Shown: in pieces, positions 8,518 to 17,670 of the stretch
Layout of the letters: every line of letters starts with the position of its first letter
Numbering within the stretch: position 1 is the stretch's first letter
Assembly: GCA_003216275.1 (NCBI GenBank)
Contig: QCJC01000006.1
Span: 59,639 to 123,638, forward strand
Length of the DNA stretch: 64,000 nt
Direction of reading: 5' to 3'
From: Prochlorococcus sp. AG-402-P18
Lineage (GTDB): Bacteria > Cyanobacteriota > Cyanobacteriia > PCC-6307 > Cyanobiaceae
Position numbers and translations under genes: made by a program
The notes under the pieces: generated by a model
Told to the model about the DNA's origin: nothing
What the model saw: the letters and a program-made list of their open reading frames with translations, nothing else
Databases searched by the model: none

Positions 8518-8721
8518 TTAACTATTTTGAAAAGTTTTCTCAAGTGAACTAACTTGAGCTCTGTACTGATCACCTTGAGAGCCACACAATTTTTCATGTT
8601 CAGTTAGAGGAATCCAAGACCAATCAAGCCTGAAAGTCAAAGACCAAAACATAATGAGATGACCAATTAAAAGAATTGGCCAATCAAGTCCAATAAATTC
8701 AGAATGAAAAACAGGATGCAT
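8518..8721 (-). CDS. Small membrane protein, 67 aa
   Basis: One transmembrane helix (PILLIGHLIMFWSLTFRLDW) followed by a charged tail with a single Cys. Middle gene of a three-gene operon, with gaps of 6 bases upstream and 7 bases downstream. Unknown function. Confidence 0.6.
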   Translation of the reverse strand: MHPVFHSEFIGLDWPILLIGHLIMFWSLTFRLDWSWIPLTEHEKLCGSQGDQYRAQVSSLEKTFQNS

Positions 8722-8727
8722 TACTAT

Positions 8728-8838
8728 TTAAACAAAAATGGAAGAACCAACTTGGAATGAGCCAGCCAAAATGATAAGAGTAGGAATATTCCATAAAACC
8801 AATAGCTTCGCTGCAGTGGTCTTATCAAATGCAATCAT
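8728..8838 (-). CDS. Single-helix mini-protein, 36 aa
   Basis: It encodes MIAFDKTTAAKLLVLWNIPT followed by LIILAGSFQVGSSIFV. Tight spacing to the next gene (6 bases) supports it as the first gene of this operon. A plus-strand frame covers the same bases (8738-8854) but is isolated and less hydrophobic. Confidence 0.5.
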   Translation of the reverse strand: MIAFDKTTAAKLLVLWNIPTLIILAGSFQVGSSIFV

Positions 8839-9011
8839 GAACAGGGAAAACTAACTTCACGAAATCTTAACTAACTTAATTGCAGATTCATGCAAGGGTT
8901 AGGTAGGGAGAACCAGTACTGTTGATGTAAAGCAAAAGAGAATAAAACATTAAAAACTGCTTATATTGATCAATTTCATCTTAAAAAGCTACTAGTTAAT
9001 GAGAGGTGCTT

Positions 9012-9182
9012 ATGAGCGGAGATAATATGCTAGGTGAGCAGCCCTTAAAATTTTACTCAGAAGAAGTAACTGATACTAAGATTGAATTGGTTCATCGACT
9101 GTTAATATTGAATGCTCAAAAAAACTCAATAATTGATTTAGACCGTAAACACAAAGAATGGGGAAATGAAGTTGCAAGTTAG
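9012..9182 (+). CDS. MSGDN-family small protein, 56 aa
   Basis: A GAGAGG Shine-Dalgarno lies 5 bases before the ATG. The N terminus MSGDNMLGEQPLKFYSEEVT aligns with the product at 27564-27704 (MSGDNLLSHLAVKFYSDEMT), so these are paralogs. The rest is a charged helix. Family of unknown function. Confidence 0.65.
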   Translation: MSGDNMLGEQPLKFYSEEVTDTKIELVHRLLILNAQKNSIIDLDRKHKEWGNEVAS

Positions 9183-9346
9183 TTAATTCATATTAATTAA
9201 CTTTTATTTATCATTTTTAGATAACAATAAATAAATATTTTTAACAGTTATAATGCCGGTAAATTCTACTGTTTTTTCACAGTATTACTAAGCATTGGAT
9301 ATATTGTTCAAATAGTATTTAAATTCTAACTAGATTCTTTTAATTA

Positions 9347-9760
9347 ATGATGAAAAGGCTAAGCGCTTGCTTCATGGTGATTTTATGCATCCTTACTATG
9401 ACTCCAAGTCAAGTAAATGCAACTACAAATGAACTCCCCGAATGTATTATTAAAACGCACTGCGCAAGAGAAAACTTTAAAGTAAATGATTTAGAAAAAG
9501 CTTTTAAAAAAGCTACCAAAATAATCTCAGAAACCGAAAGAACAAAAATCGTTGAGCAAACTAAGTCTTACATTCATGCTGAAGCAAAGACAAAATGGAG
9601 AAGATATACCGATGATTTACTACTCAAAGCAATACCAGAGAAAAGCGTTATTCAAGTCAGATCAGAATCAAGAGTTGGAGTTGGAGATAACGGAGTCAAT
9701 CAGAGGCGAGTTGATGATTTTGCTTATCGTCTAATGACAGAACCTGACATCGCTAGCTAA
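9347..9760 (+). CDS. DUF1499 family secreted protein
   Basis: Signal peptide of about 25 residues (CFMVILCILTMTPSQVNA), then a DUF1499 domain. The diagnostic end of that domain is clear: IQVRSESRVGVGDNGVNQRR matches the family pattern (hRSxSRxGxxDxGxNRxR). The region before it (THCARENFKVNDLEKAFKKA) fits the N-terminal part of the domain. Usual family length is about 120-140 residues, so it is complete. Biochemical role unknown; predicted periplasmic. Start may be either of two adjacent Met codons. Confidence 0.8.
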   Translation: MMKRLSACFMVILCILTMTPSQVNATTNELPECIIKTHCARENFKVNDLEKAFKKATKIISETERTKIVEQTKSYIHAEAKTKWRRYTDDLLLKAIPEKSVIQVRSESRVGVGDNGVNQRRVDDFAYRLMTEPDIAS

Positions 9761-9898
9761 CAAACAAAAGTTACGCAATATAAAATCAAGCGAATTTACT
9801 CTTCATAACAAAAACACATATTGGATTAAGAATGTTTGCGAAGGTATGGTCTAAAAATAAAAGTTGAGTGATTTTTTATACAGATCGCTTTTTTATTT

Positions 9899-10279
9899 AT
9901 GCCTCTAGCAGCATTTGAACCTGGACAAGAAATGGCTATTGCCAACTTTTTCCTAGCTATATTTTGTCTTTTTACAGTTGCACTCCCTTTATTACTAGTT
10001 ACTCGCGCGGATAAAACACAAGAGAATCGTAATTTTATTGCAGCAACAGTTAATCCCTGGTCTCAAATAGGTAAAGAAGTAGAAGTAACCCCAGTAGTTC
10101 TCTCTGGAATTAGTCCAACAATTGAACTACAACCAAAAATAGAAGCCATCTCCGATACCGATGCAGAACCAATTTTGGAATCAGAAGGAGTTATTTCTAT
10201 AGAAACCAAAAAGTCTGGAGAACTAGAAAATATATCTGCTGAGGAGCCGGCTACCAATGACGAAGTGTTAGCTGCTTAA
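9899..10279 (+). CDS. Membrane-anchored acidic protein, 126 aa
   Basis: N-terminal transmembrane helix at residues about 13-35 (MAIANFFLAIFCLFTVALPL), then a basic TRADK boundary and a long acidic, Glu/Ile-rich, probably disordered tail. A TTGAGTGATT sequence lies about 30 bases upstream and resembles the motif before the CLxFGxC genes. A strong terminator follows. No family recognised. Confidence 0.65.
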   Translation: MPLAAFEPGQEMAIANFFLAIFCLFTVALPLLLVTRADKTQENRNFIAATVNPWSQIGKEVEVTPVVLSGISPTIELQPKIEAISDTDAEPILESEGVISIETKKSGELENISAEEPATNDEVLAA

Positions 10280-10328
10280 ATAAACAAATGACAATCATTA
10301 ATTCTTTTAATTAATAGAAATTTAGTCA

Positions 10329-10350
10329 GGGGCACGAGAGCCCCTTTTTT
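10329..10350 (+). terminator. Rho-independent terminator
   Basis: GGGGC/GCCCC stem with a 6-base loop and six T, 50 bases after the stop of the preceding gene. Confidence 0.85.
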
Positions 10351-10852
10351 GTTTGAAAGTTTTATTCATCTTTATTTGTCAGATTTATATAAAGGACATT
10401 TGGATTATTACATCCAACTTTATAAGCTTATATCTACTTTTTATACTCCCTCGAAAACCTTCAATGTCTGTTTATTTAGTATTTACCTTCGAAAGGTATC
10501 TTTCATACTTACGTCAAGATTTCTTTAGAGACAGATCGATAGGGGGCTCAGCCAAAACTCCACATAAAAAATCTGACAAAATCGAACAATACGTTTGAAT
10601 TTGAAGTTCAATGGCTTTCGTATAACTGACTAGTCAAGTTCACTGAAATAACTACTAGCTAGCTAAGCTTGCCAAAGAAACATAAAGGACAATTGGCAAA
10701 TTCACTATGGTTTACTTTAACACTGGATAAATAAAAAAGGTTTGATTACAGATAAATTTTTCTTAACATTTCTTCCTTTTACGTATTCGGATTACTCATA
10801 TGACATTAAATTCTCAAAGTTGTGGAGCAAACAAACACGGCATGATGAATAA
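10351..10852. other. 502-base intergenic region
   Basis: No convincing gene. An 81-codon plus-strand frame with a TTG start exists, but it overlaps the terminator run-off and has no ribosome-binding site. Nothing else stands out. Confidence 0.5.
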
Positions 10853-11182
10853 ATGAAACGATTATTACTTCTATCTCTGATATTTTTATATTTCTTTTTT
10901 ATTTCGATATTCCCAGTTAAGGCTGTTACAGAATTTGAAATGTACCTAACTGACTTCTACCAAAAACAAGAGAGCGCTAGTGCAATACTTAAAGAAATAG
11001 AAAGAGATCTCAAGAATGGCTCAAGAAAAAACGTATGTGCCAAGCAAAAAAAGGCTGCTAAATACGGAATTGAAGCTACAAAGTCGCTGATAAAAGCATT
11101 TAAAATCAGTGGAAGTACTACTCAAATGGAAAATATACAATCAGGTCTCAATAAATGGAAGGAGTTAAGAGACTATTGCTAA
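10853..11182 (+). CDS. Secreted helical protein, 109 aa
   Basis: Signal peptide (LLLLSLIFLYFFFISIFPVKA, cleavage about residue 24), then a charged helical mature domain with two cysteines (NVCAKQKKA and the last residue). Probably periplasmic. Not recognised. Confidence 0.65.
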   Translation: MKRLLLLSLIFLYFFFISIFPVKAVTEFEMYLTDFYQKQESASAILKEIERDLKNGSRKNVCAKQKKAAKYGIEATKSLIKAFKISGSTTQMENIQSGLNKWKELRDYC

Positions 11183-11536
11183 ACATTTCTAATTAAAAAT
11201 AATTTTATACGCACTTTTTTTATTGTTCTTTTATTTTATAAACATCAAAAATTCTTTATTTGTTCAGTATAGAAGACGAGTTATAAAGAGTTAAACCCTT
11301 CAAAAAAAATCAAATTCGATATAGCCGATACAAGTTATAATCTTCGAAAAGTTGTTTAATTTCATTTTGCTGATTGTTTTCTAATTTAAAACACTAGGAA
11401 TATAAATATAATAAATATTATTTTCTGGGAAATAATAATCAAGATTTAATATAAAAAATAGTGTAACATAAGTATGAATTAAATATACTTCAAATTAAGA
11501 ATGTATTGGGTATAATAGAATGATAAATGTAACTGT
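11183..11536. other. AT-rich intergenic region
   Basis: About 350 bases between convergent genes. I see no gene, hairpin with T tract or repeat. Confidence 0.5.
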
Positions 11537-11821
11537 CTATTTACCTACTCCAGTAAAAACGAATCCATTAAGTATACAAAAATCATAAGCATAAATCTTT
11601 AAAGTGTCAGGCATATCCCTCCATTTCATTTCTTCAATATCGTTTAATTGCTCCGCACTTAGATTATTGTCTTTTGCATAAGCTTCCATCATTTTCGACC
11701 AGCTGTCAGAATAAGTATCTACGTAGAATGCTTTTTGATTTTGATCAAAAAAATTAATCTTATCCTGCTGGCTAGTCACGTCATTGGAAAGTTTTTTATA
11801 ATGTTCGATGTCAGATGGCAT
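11537..11821 (-). CDS. Hypothetical protein, 94 aa
   Basis: Soluble, acidic, helical (SDIEHYKKLSNDVTSQQDKI; AEQLNDIEEMKWRDMP). No signal peptide. Not recognised. Confidence 0.6.
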   Translation of the reverse strand: MPSDIEHYKKLSNDVTSQQDKINFFDQNQKAFYVDTYSDSWSKMMEAYAKDNNLSAEQLNDIEEMKWRDMPDTLKIYAYDFCILNGFVFTGVGK

Positions 11822-12582
11822 GCTTATTCTTTTAGTATTTCCTAAACCAACCTAATGAATTTGGGATTATAAAGTGGCGAGGATCATGAAATCTATACAT
11901 ATAGTTATCAGAAGAAAAAGATTCAATGTTTAATTAATGGATGAGTTGATAAAACTGACGGAAAAAGTCTGTGTAAAAGGAATGCAAATCATGATTTCAA
12001 CAAGGTCAATCCCATTGAGGACTAACACGCCTCCAACCTGTTGCCTATAAATCTATCCATAACTTTATAGCCAAATCTCTTCTCAACAGCTTTCTATTCT
12101 TTAAGAATGGTATTCCGTTATCTTCCATTTTTCCTTAACTACCAACACTATGAGATTTTGCTCCCAACTCTCCCAATCGTAACTAAATCACAAAAACCAT
12201 TCACCTTCAATCTCTTTAATCCAGCCATTTTTCTTCACAGCAAAGTCAAAACTTGATTGCATAAAAAAATTTTATGCTAATTTGATGGAGCTTTTTTATC
12301 AGGTAGTCTAGACTTTTTTAGGTAGATCATTCATACCATCTTTTGGAATACTGAAAGAAGTGTGGAGTTTCATAATAGATTTTTAATTTATCTAGTTCTA
12401 AACTACTCAAGCTTGATGTGCATGCTTATAACCACAGTAAATCCTTCGCCTAGCACTACTCAATGTAGAAAGCGTTCAGGCTAGTTTGAAATAATCTAAT
12501 TAATTATATTCTAATTATCAATAATCCTTCTAAAATTAATCAATAAACTTTTACCGACAAATTAAAGACAATAATCAAAATC
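11822..12582. other. 760-base gene-poor region
   Basis: Only short frames with many stops. A minus-strand stretch near 12.05-12.12 kb reads like degraded basic protein (RKLLRRDLAIKLW), so this may be an eroded gene. No repeats or terminators identified. Confidence 0.4.
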
Positions 12583-12648
12583 AATTTAATTTAATTTAAT
12601 TTAATTTAATTTAATTTAATTTAATTTAATTTAATTTACTAAATAACT
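12583..12648. repeat. Pentanucleotide microsatellite (AATTT)x13
   Basis: Perfect tandem array of about 13 units, 66 bases. It ends 12 bases from the stop codon of the minus-strand gene at 12661. Length variation is likely between strains; no reading frame crosses it. Confidence 0.95.
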
Positions 12649-12660
12649 TCAAAATAATTT

Positions 12661-12831
12661 TCATATACAGCATTGCCAATCAAGGTTTCTGTTATTTGTA
12701 ACATAAGGAGCAGGGGTACATACCTGTTCTCCATCAGAAGAGATATAGCACCTTTCAATACCCCAGCCTTTTTCTACTATTTTGACTTCTGTGGCTCCCT
12801 TTAGAGAGGAGAAAGTAAATTTGCGATTCAT
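12661..12831 (-). CDS. Hypothetical protein, 56 aa
   Basis: I chose the ATG at 12831 (MNRKFTFSSLKGATEV) rather than one 6 codons upstream. Four cysteines (ERCYIS, EQVCTPAP, and CC near the end) could bind metal or form disulfides. The pentanucleotide array lies directly 3' of its stop. Confidence 0.55.
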   Translation of the reverse strand: MNRKFTFSSLKGATEVKIVEKGWGIERCYISSDGEQVCTPAPYVTNNRNLDWQCCI

Positions 12832-13123
12832 AATCATTTTCAAGAGCAACTAAACTTTTCTAGCTACTAGATAAGCTTTATCAATCAGTAATAAAATCCA
12901 TTGACATGAAATCAAGTACAAAGAATACAAACTTAATGAATTTATATATTTTCTCTAGAAGGTTCGCATCTTAAATTTTATCAATATATTCTGGGATAAA
13001 TTGGAATAATTTATTTTATTGAGAATAAGAAGATTTTCAAATCAACAGCATGAACACTAAAATACAATTCCTAAAATATATGAATAAATAAAAAATATCT
13101 ATAAATAAGCGCGGCCAAAGGAA
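12832..13123. other. AT-rich intergenic region
   Basis: About 290 bases with no recognisable gene or signal. Confidence 0.5.
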
Positions 13124-13151
13124 GAATGAATGAATGAATGAATGAATGAAG
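13124..13151. repeat. Tetranucleotide microsatellite (GAAT)x7
   Basis: Seven units, the last imperfect (GAAG), 26 bases 3' of the prolyl iminopeptidase stop codon. Confidence 0.9.
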
Positions 13152-13177
13152 TAAAGATTAAATAGATACGTTTATAT

Positions 13178-14131
13178 TTACCTATTTAGATGCTGTTGTT
13201 TGGATATCTGATTAGTCAAATAAACTAATTTTTGAGTAATTCCAGTTTCCTTCATCGAGTGACCCGCGCTCTCAATTACATAAAGATTAGCAGAAGGAAG
13301 TGCTTTTTTAAGATCCCAAGCGCTCCTCATAGGACATACAATGTCATATCTTCCCTGAACAATAGAGATAGGAATATTTACAATGTTAGATATATTTTTA
13401 AGAATATAATTCTCTTCAAGGAAGATATTATTTATGAAATAATGGCATTCAATTCGAGCAAAAGAATCTGAGAAATTTTCATTATAAGCTTTCTTAATTG
13501 ATAGTTTTTTAGGAATAAGATGACTTGTTGACATTTCCCATCTTGTCCAGGCCTGAGCAGCTTCAGCTCTAATTGTCAAATCTTCGCTTGTCAATCTTTT
13601 ATAAAAAGCCTTAATCATATCCTCTCTCTCTTCTATTGGAATCTGCGATTTAAAGAGATCAAACTCCTGAGGGAAAACTTCACTCGCTCCCTTTTGATAG
13701 AACCATTTCAATTCTGTATCTCGGCATAAAAAAATACCTCTAAGAGTAAGACTTAAAACTTTTTCTGGATATTGAATGGCATATATCAAACTCAATGTAG
13801 AGCCCCATGATCCTCCAAAGACATGCCAGGATCCTATTCTCAAAAAATTACGTACTTTTTCTATGTCTTCTATCAAATGATTAGTTGTATTTTCTATTAA
13901 TTCAGAATGAGGCCTAGAACTGCCACAACCTCTCTGGTCAAATTGAACAATATTAAATACTTCTGGATCAAAATATCTTCTATAAACTGGTTGACTGCCA
14001 CCACCAGGACCGCCATGAATAACTAAAATAGGTATCCCACTTGGATTGCCACTTTTTTCCCAATAGATTGAATGTAAAGAACTTACTTCTAAAATACCTT
14101 GCTCGTTAGGTTCTATTTCTGGAAATATCAT
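13178..14131 (-). CDS. pip: Proline iminopeptidase (S33 family)
   Basis: Alpha/beta hydrolase of 317 aa, the normal length for Pip. The oxyanion motif HGGPGGGSQP (about residues 38-47) and the DQRGCGSSRPH signature are intact. The nucleophile elbow GGSWGST supplies Ser, GRYDIVCP supplies Asp and AGHSMKE supplies His. The enzyme removes N-terminal proline from peptides in the cytoplasm. Starts with ATG at 14131 and stands alone on its strand. A tetranucleotide array lies just after its stop. Confidence 0.92.
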   Translation of the reverse strand: MIFPEIEPNEQGILEVSSLHSIYWEKSGNPSGIPILVIHGGPGGGSQPVYRRYFDPEVFNIVQFDQRGCGSSRPHSELIENTTNHLIEDIEKVRNFLRIGSWHVFGGSWGSTLSLIYAIQYPEKVLSLTLRGIFLCRDTELKWFYQKGASEVFPQEFDLFKSQIPIEEREDMIKAFYKRLTSEDLTIRAEAAQAWTRWEMSTSHLIPKKLSIKKAYNENFSDSFARIECHYFINNIFLEENYILKNISNIVNIPISIVQGRYDIVCPMRSAWDLKKALPSANLYVIESAGHSMKETGITQKLVYLTNQISKQQHLNR

Positions 14132-14233
14132 TTTTAGTCAATACAAGTCTTTTCCACTTTTTAGCCATTCAACTTTAATTCAGGCATCAATATCAGGATT
14201 AGCTATAAAAGATTTATTAAAAAGGAGCTTATT

Positions 14234-14455
14234 AATGCCTAAAAAAATTGGCTCAAAGACATTCTTCTCAATATTGATTCCGCTGGTACTGCCTTTGCCT
14301 TAATTATCCTAGCTTTAACTCAGATACCAGTTGGGATAAAAAAATGCAGCTGTAGTTATTTGTATTGGGCAAACTTCAAAAAAATTTGGAAATTAGAAAA
14401 GAATCATGCTGAAGCAAATATGATTGCAGTCCAAAAATGTAATGAGAGAAACTAA
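14234..14455 (+). pseudogene. Frameshifted small membrane protein gene
   Basis: A good Shine-Dalgarno (AAGGAG) precedes ATG CCT then a run of seven A. With eight A the frame reads MPKKNWLKDILLNIDSAGTA and then FALIILALTQIPVGIKK, a helix with a basic boundary. As given, it stops after 22 codons. A second shift is needed near 14400 to reach a natural end (KNHAEANMIAVQKCNERN). Pseudogene, base-calling error, or slippage. Confidence 0.4.
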
Positions 14456-14570
14456 GGGAATTAAGTGTTCGTATTCAGTCAAAATTAAATAAAAGCCAAA
14501 AAGTGTTAATCAATTCTGGATTTTAATCTATAAATCGATAAAAAATAGTTAATGGAAATTAACCTCCACT

Positions 14571-14750
14571 ATGAGTACAGCTCAAACAGTCATAGACCAA
14601 AAACTAGCGCAGTTTGGATGGGTGGAATCAATCGCGACTAATTCAATAAATGATTTCAAGTTAACTACATTAAGCTTTGTAGAACCGGTAAGTGATGAGA
14701 GAAAAGCTTATTTTCTGACTCTCTTATCTTTCAATGTATATTCTATATAA
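14571..14750 (+). CDS. Hypothetical protein, 59 aa
   Basis: Starts MSTAQTVIDQKLAQFGWVES; amphipathic helix followed by a beta-like segment (DFKLTTLSFVEPV). A terminator is found about 230 bases downstream. Not recognised. Confidence 0.45.
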   Translation: MSTAQTVIDQKLAQFGWVESIATNSINDFKLTTLSFVEPVSDERKAYFLTLLSFNVYSI

Positions 14751-14981
14751 TTTATTGCTACTCATTTCATTTATATATAGTTTTTATCTAGGTTTTGGCT
14801 CATTTGTTAAGAAAACATTGATTTCATTTATTAATCTCTTAAACAAAAGAGAGATCTCTTAAATTACTAAATCTTCTCAAGCAAAAATTACAAAGGTAAC
14901 CTGAAGCCTAATTATTGGGTATTATTTACGATCGCAATTAATCGAAAGATGTATTTATATGTAAAAGAAGTACTCAACTAG

Positions 14982-15009
14982 CGGTCTGAGTCTGCGCAGG
15001 CCGTTTTTT
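14982..15009 (+). terminator. Rho-independent terminator
   Basis: CGGTCTG/CAGGCCG stem (one G-T pair), 8-base loop, six T. No gene ends close by, so the transcript it closes (from 14571 or an untranslated RNA) has a long 3' part. Confidence 0.75.
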
Positions 15010-15286
15010 ATTGTCTATTAATAAGCTATTAATCAAAATTTCAAAATATTTATATGGCATTGAGCATCGTCATTTTCATGAAGAACCATTAGCAGGCGAT
15101 TTGTTTTATCCTGATTGATAATGATATTTCAAAGCTCAATCAATTTACTTACACCATAAAAAATTGAGACTAATAAATTTGGCTTCAGCTCGCCATTCAA
15201 GTATTAGTAAATTTTACTTGAGTATAAGACGAGGTGTTTTATTCCATGAAAATCAATTAGAACATAATTACTCGATATGGAGGATT

Positions 15287-15451
15287 ATGAAACTAACAAC
15301 TCCTTTAAACATAATCAAAAATGCATTAAGTGATATTAGTGCAATGCATGATTTTACTTATAAAGTTCCTAATGAAACGAGAGATGAGTTTTGGGACAAA
15401 GAATGTATTAATCATCCAACTGCATCTAACTGCAAAGTCTATGAGGCCTGA
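15287..15451 (+). CDS. Small protein with C-terminal Cys pair, 54 aa
   Basis: A GGAGG box lies just before the ATG at 15287; an upstream TTG at 15164 would add 41 unlikely residues. The C terminus (RDEFWDKECINHPTASNCKV YEA) carries two cysteines eight apart next to Trp and acidic residues. This faintly recalls redox-sensitive tails such as that of CP12, but the CP12 signature is absent. Confidence 0.6.
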   Translation: MKLTTPLNIIKNALSDISAMHDFTYKVPNETRDEFWDKECINHPTASNCKVYEA

Positions 15452-15503
15452 TAGTACACATTAATCTTAATAAAACAAACTCATCAATGGATAATAGATT
15501 TTA

Positions 15504-15995
15504 ATGACTGACAGTCCAGACGAACATACAGAGCAACAATGTCAGAGAATTGAGGTTTTAGGTCTCCTTGATTCAAGAAGAAGTCTTGAAGACAACCCTT
15601 TGGAGAAATCTCCAGATGGTCATACAAAGCCAAAAAGGTATATCAAGGAATTAGAAAAGCCAGCTAAGAAGTTTTTCATTAATAGAAAAGATTCTCCTGT
15701 AAGAAATTTCTGTGAGGATTTTGCAACCAGAGAAGATGCAATAGAAATGTTCGACAAATTACTTTGGGACTCATGGCATTCCTGCAATGCAATGGAAGCT
15801 CCTGCTAGAGAATGGTTTGCCGCAAGAGTAAAGGAGTACCAGGACGGAAATAATATTGATTTAATATGTGATTGCAGAAGATTTAGAGGTAACAAAGCAA
15901 GCATTGGATTTCAAGACTCTAACCACCCTCTTGATTGTCATGGATATACACTGAAAAAATATATAGAATTTTTATCAGAAGATTCTAAATCTTAA
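15504..15995 (+). CDS. DUF4326-like protein, 163 aa
   Basis: Residues about 40-160 align with the minus-strand gene at 39.8-40.2 kb: KKFFINRKDSPVRNF, then REDAIEMFDKLLW, PAREWFAARVKE, NIDLICDC and CHGYTLKKYIEFL. The order of a short Arg/Asn motif, a helix, a CxC-like segment and a CHGxxL end resembles DUF4326, a small domain seen in phage and bacterial genomes. The first 40 residues are variable and charged. A bidirectional terminator follows. Function unknown; family call is tentative. Confidence 0.6.
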   Translation: MTDSPDEHTEQQCQRIEVLGLLDSRRSLEDNPLEKSPDGHTKPKRYIKELEKPAKKFFINRKDSPVRNFCEDFATREDAIEMFDKLLWDSWHSCNAMEAPAREWFAARVKEYQDGNNIDLICDCRRFRGNKASIGFQDSNHPLDCHGYTLKKYIEFLSEDSKS

Positions 15996-16033
15996 TAACA
16001 ATTTTAAAAAGTCAAAAAAATAAATATGGACAT

Positions 16034-16060
16034 AAAAAGCCCTATTTAACAGGGCTTTTT
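16034..16060. terminator. Bidirectional terminator
   Basis: AAAAAGCCCT/AGGGCTTTTT stem with a 7-base loop. It has T tracts on both strands and sits between the convergent genes at 15.5 and 16.1 kb. Confidence 0.9.
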
Positions 16061-16074
16061 ATTCAAAATAAAAT

Positions 16075-16251
16075 CTAATGATTGTACTTATGACCACGAT
16101 AGGCCAATTGAGAATCCTGCTCAGATTTAGCATTACTTCTGCAGGTGTTGTAATGATTACGCCTATAAGTTAGCTCAACACAATCTTTTCGCTCTTTGGT
16201 GTCTTTGTGTTGGACATAGTTATGCCCACGATAAAGAAGAGTGGTCATCAT
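16075..16251 (-). CDS. YRG-repeat small protein (DUF4278-like), 58 aa
   Basis: Three repeats of the motif YRGxxY are visible: YRGHNY, YRRNHY and YRGHKY. This LxYRGxxY pattern is the hallmark of DUF4278, common in cyanobacteria. Two adjacent start Met codons are preceded by GGAG (16256-16259 on this strand). It reads into the shared terminator at 16034. Role unknown. Confidence 0.75.
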   Translation of the reverse strand: MMTTLLYRGHNYVQHKDTKERKDCVELTYRRNHYNTCRSNAKSEQDSQLAYRGHKYNH

Positions 16252-16328
16252 TCATACTCCGGTTGTTGATCTAAGTCCCCGTTCCTTGGCTTAAATCGAA
16301 ATGCGCCTCGCAATAAGGCGAGTTGAAC

Positions 16329-16354
16329 GTTTTTGTAGCGATAGCTACAAAAAC
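16329..16354. terminator. Long perfect hairpin, probable terminator or leader structure
   Basis: GTTTTTGTAGC and GCTACAAAAAC form an 11-bp perfect stem around a GATA loop. It lies 78 bases upstream of the YRG gene on its strand and about 84 bases after the stop of the minus-strand gene at 16438. It may end that transcript. A second short hairpin (CTCGC/GCGAG) lies between it and the YRG gene. Confidence 0.7.
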
Positions 16355-16437
16355 ATTATGGTGTCTTTAATTTTGCTCTGTAGTTCAGCCTGATACAAAA
16401 CAATGCTTTGATCTAATTCAATCCACAAATTCTTTAA

Positions 16438-16710
16438 TCATCTGAATTGAAACAATCCAATCAAATCGATCAAATATTGTGCACACAAAGCTGAGAAGTC
16501 ATATACAACGATATATCTGATACTTCCACTGACTTCCTTGGAAAATCTCAATATGTATGCCGGTGTTTCAATTGCAATCTTCTCACTTATATGTAGCTGA
16601 ACATCTGGAATTGTGCAAAGGAAAAACTTGTTATAACGATTGGCGTAATGAACTTTTCTGTATTTTGTGCCTACTTCATCTGTAAATTTGTCTTGAAAAT
16701 TATAACGCAT
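16438..16710 (-). CDS. Hypothetical protein, 90 aa
   Basis: Soluble, beta-rich (YRKVHYANRYNKFFLCTIPD, GSIRYIVVYDFSAL), ending FQFR. Not recognised. Second in a pair with the 16752-16967 gene, 41 bases upstream. Confidence 0.55.
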   Translation of the reverse strand: MRYNFQDKFTDEVGTKYRKVHYANRYNKFFLCTIPDVQLHISEKIAIETPAYILRFSKEVSGSIRYIVVYDFSALCAQYLIDLIGLFQFR

Positions 16711-16751
16711 ATACAGGATTATTCTTAACTAGCAAACTAATTTTTGTTTCC

Positions 16752-16967
16752 TTAGTAAGAGCTTGGATTATCTCTTTTATGTTGCCTAGCCTTTGAGTGA
16801 CAACTATCAGCTGACCAACGATTCCTAATGACATCTAAGAAGTCATAGATAAACTCATCTGGACAATCCAGTTCTTCTTGTAACTCAGTAAGTTCATCAA
16901 TGAAAAAATCAAATGTTCTACTTACTGAACCTGTTTGTTGCTCCACAGAAGGCATCCACTTATTCAT
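16752..16967 (-). CDS. Hypothetical protein, 71 aa
   Basis: Acidic helical core (DFFIDELTELQEELDCPDEF) and a basic C-terminal tail (KARQHKRDNPSSY). Not recognised. Confidence 0.55.
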   Translation of the reverse strand: MNKWMPSVEQQTGSVSRTFDFFIDELTELQEELDCPDEFIYDFLDVIRNRWSADSCHSKARQHKRDNPSSY

Positions 16968-17184
16968 AACTTCCAGAATTTAAAAGTAAAGTCTATCTTT
17001 TAACTTAAACTAATAATGAAGAACCAAGATAAAAAACACCTGCTATTTTTAGAAGGTCAGAAAAACTAGAAATAATTACTTGGCTGCATTAATTTTGTTT
17101 ATCGCTTTGACAGCTAGTATTGCAAAAAGCCTAAAGAAAAGAATTTTTACCTAATTTTTGACTTCAGTAGCAAAGATTTCCTAG

Positions 17185-17346
17185 AAAAACAAAGAAAGCC
17201 TTAAGCATGCTTATGCCTTTGAGCTAGTGAAGGCAGCAAGATCAATGCCAGTCGACCTTGCAGTGAAGCAGCCTCATGTTCAAGGTATAAGAACAAGCCT
17301 TCAACAAAAAACCTTAAAGAGGAGAACCAACAAATTAATGAGTTAA
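17185..17346 (+). pseudogene. Small YAFELVK-family gene remnant (copy 2)
   Basis: The frame reads KHAYAFELVKAARSMPVDLA and continues to a basic tail (KTLKRRTNKLM). It matches the broken gene at 0.3-0.5 kb. An upstream TAG leaves no start codon, so the N-terminal part is lost. Confidence 0.45.
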
Positions 17347-17478
17347 TTAATTTTCACACCCTCCTTTGCAATTCATATAGAGATAAGTCCAGATAAATTT
17401 TAAATTATGAGATTAAACATTAAATCACATCTGAGATCGGTTGATTTATTGAAGCAATTGTGAAAGCTCTCTAATTCA

Positions 17479-17670
17479 TCAAACGACACCTAATTTCATC
17501 CCACTTTTTACTTTCGCAAGAATTTTATCGTCAAGGTCATTATCTGTTTGAAGGACTAGCCACTCAATCGCGGAGATAATGAAAGCCTTCATTTGTTTCT
17601 TGAAAAATTTCTTCAACATCAAAAAGAGTATTGGTTTAAGTAACAAAAAAAAGAAACTAACCATTGCCAA
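17479..17670 (-). CDS. Small membrane-associated protein, 63 aa
   Basis: Hydrophobic N-terminal helix (VSFFFLLLKPILFLMLKKFF), then KKQMKAFIISAIEWLVLQTD and an acidic DLDDKILAKVKSGM segment. The W-L-V-L-Q-T-D-N-D-L-D-D pattern looks like a small conserved family. Not named with confidence. Confidence 0.6.
   Translation of the reverse strand: MAMVSFFFLLLKPILFLMLKKFFKKQMKAFIISAIEWLVLQTDNDLDDKILAKVKSGMKLGVV

Noticed and set aside
8738..8854. 38-codon plus-strand frame opposite the operon at 8.3-8.8 kb
   Set aside because: The minus-strand frame over the same bases fits the operon with a 6-base gap and reads as a membrane peptide.
10353..10598. 81-codon plus-strand frame with TTG start
   Set aside because: No ribosome-binding site, starts within the terminator run-off, composition not protein-like.
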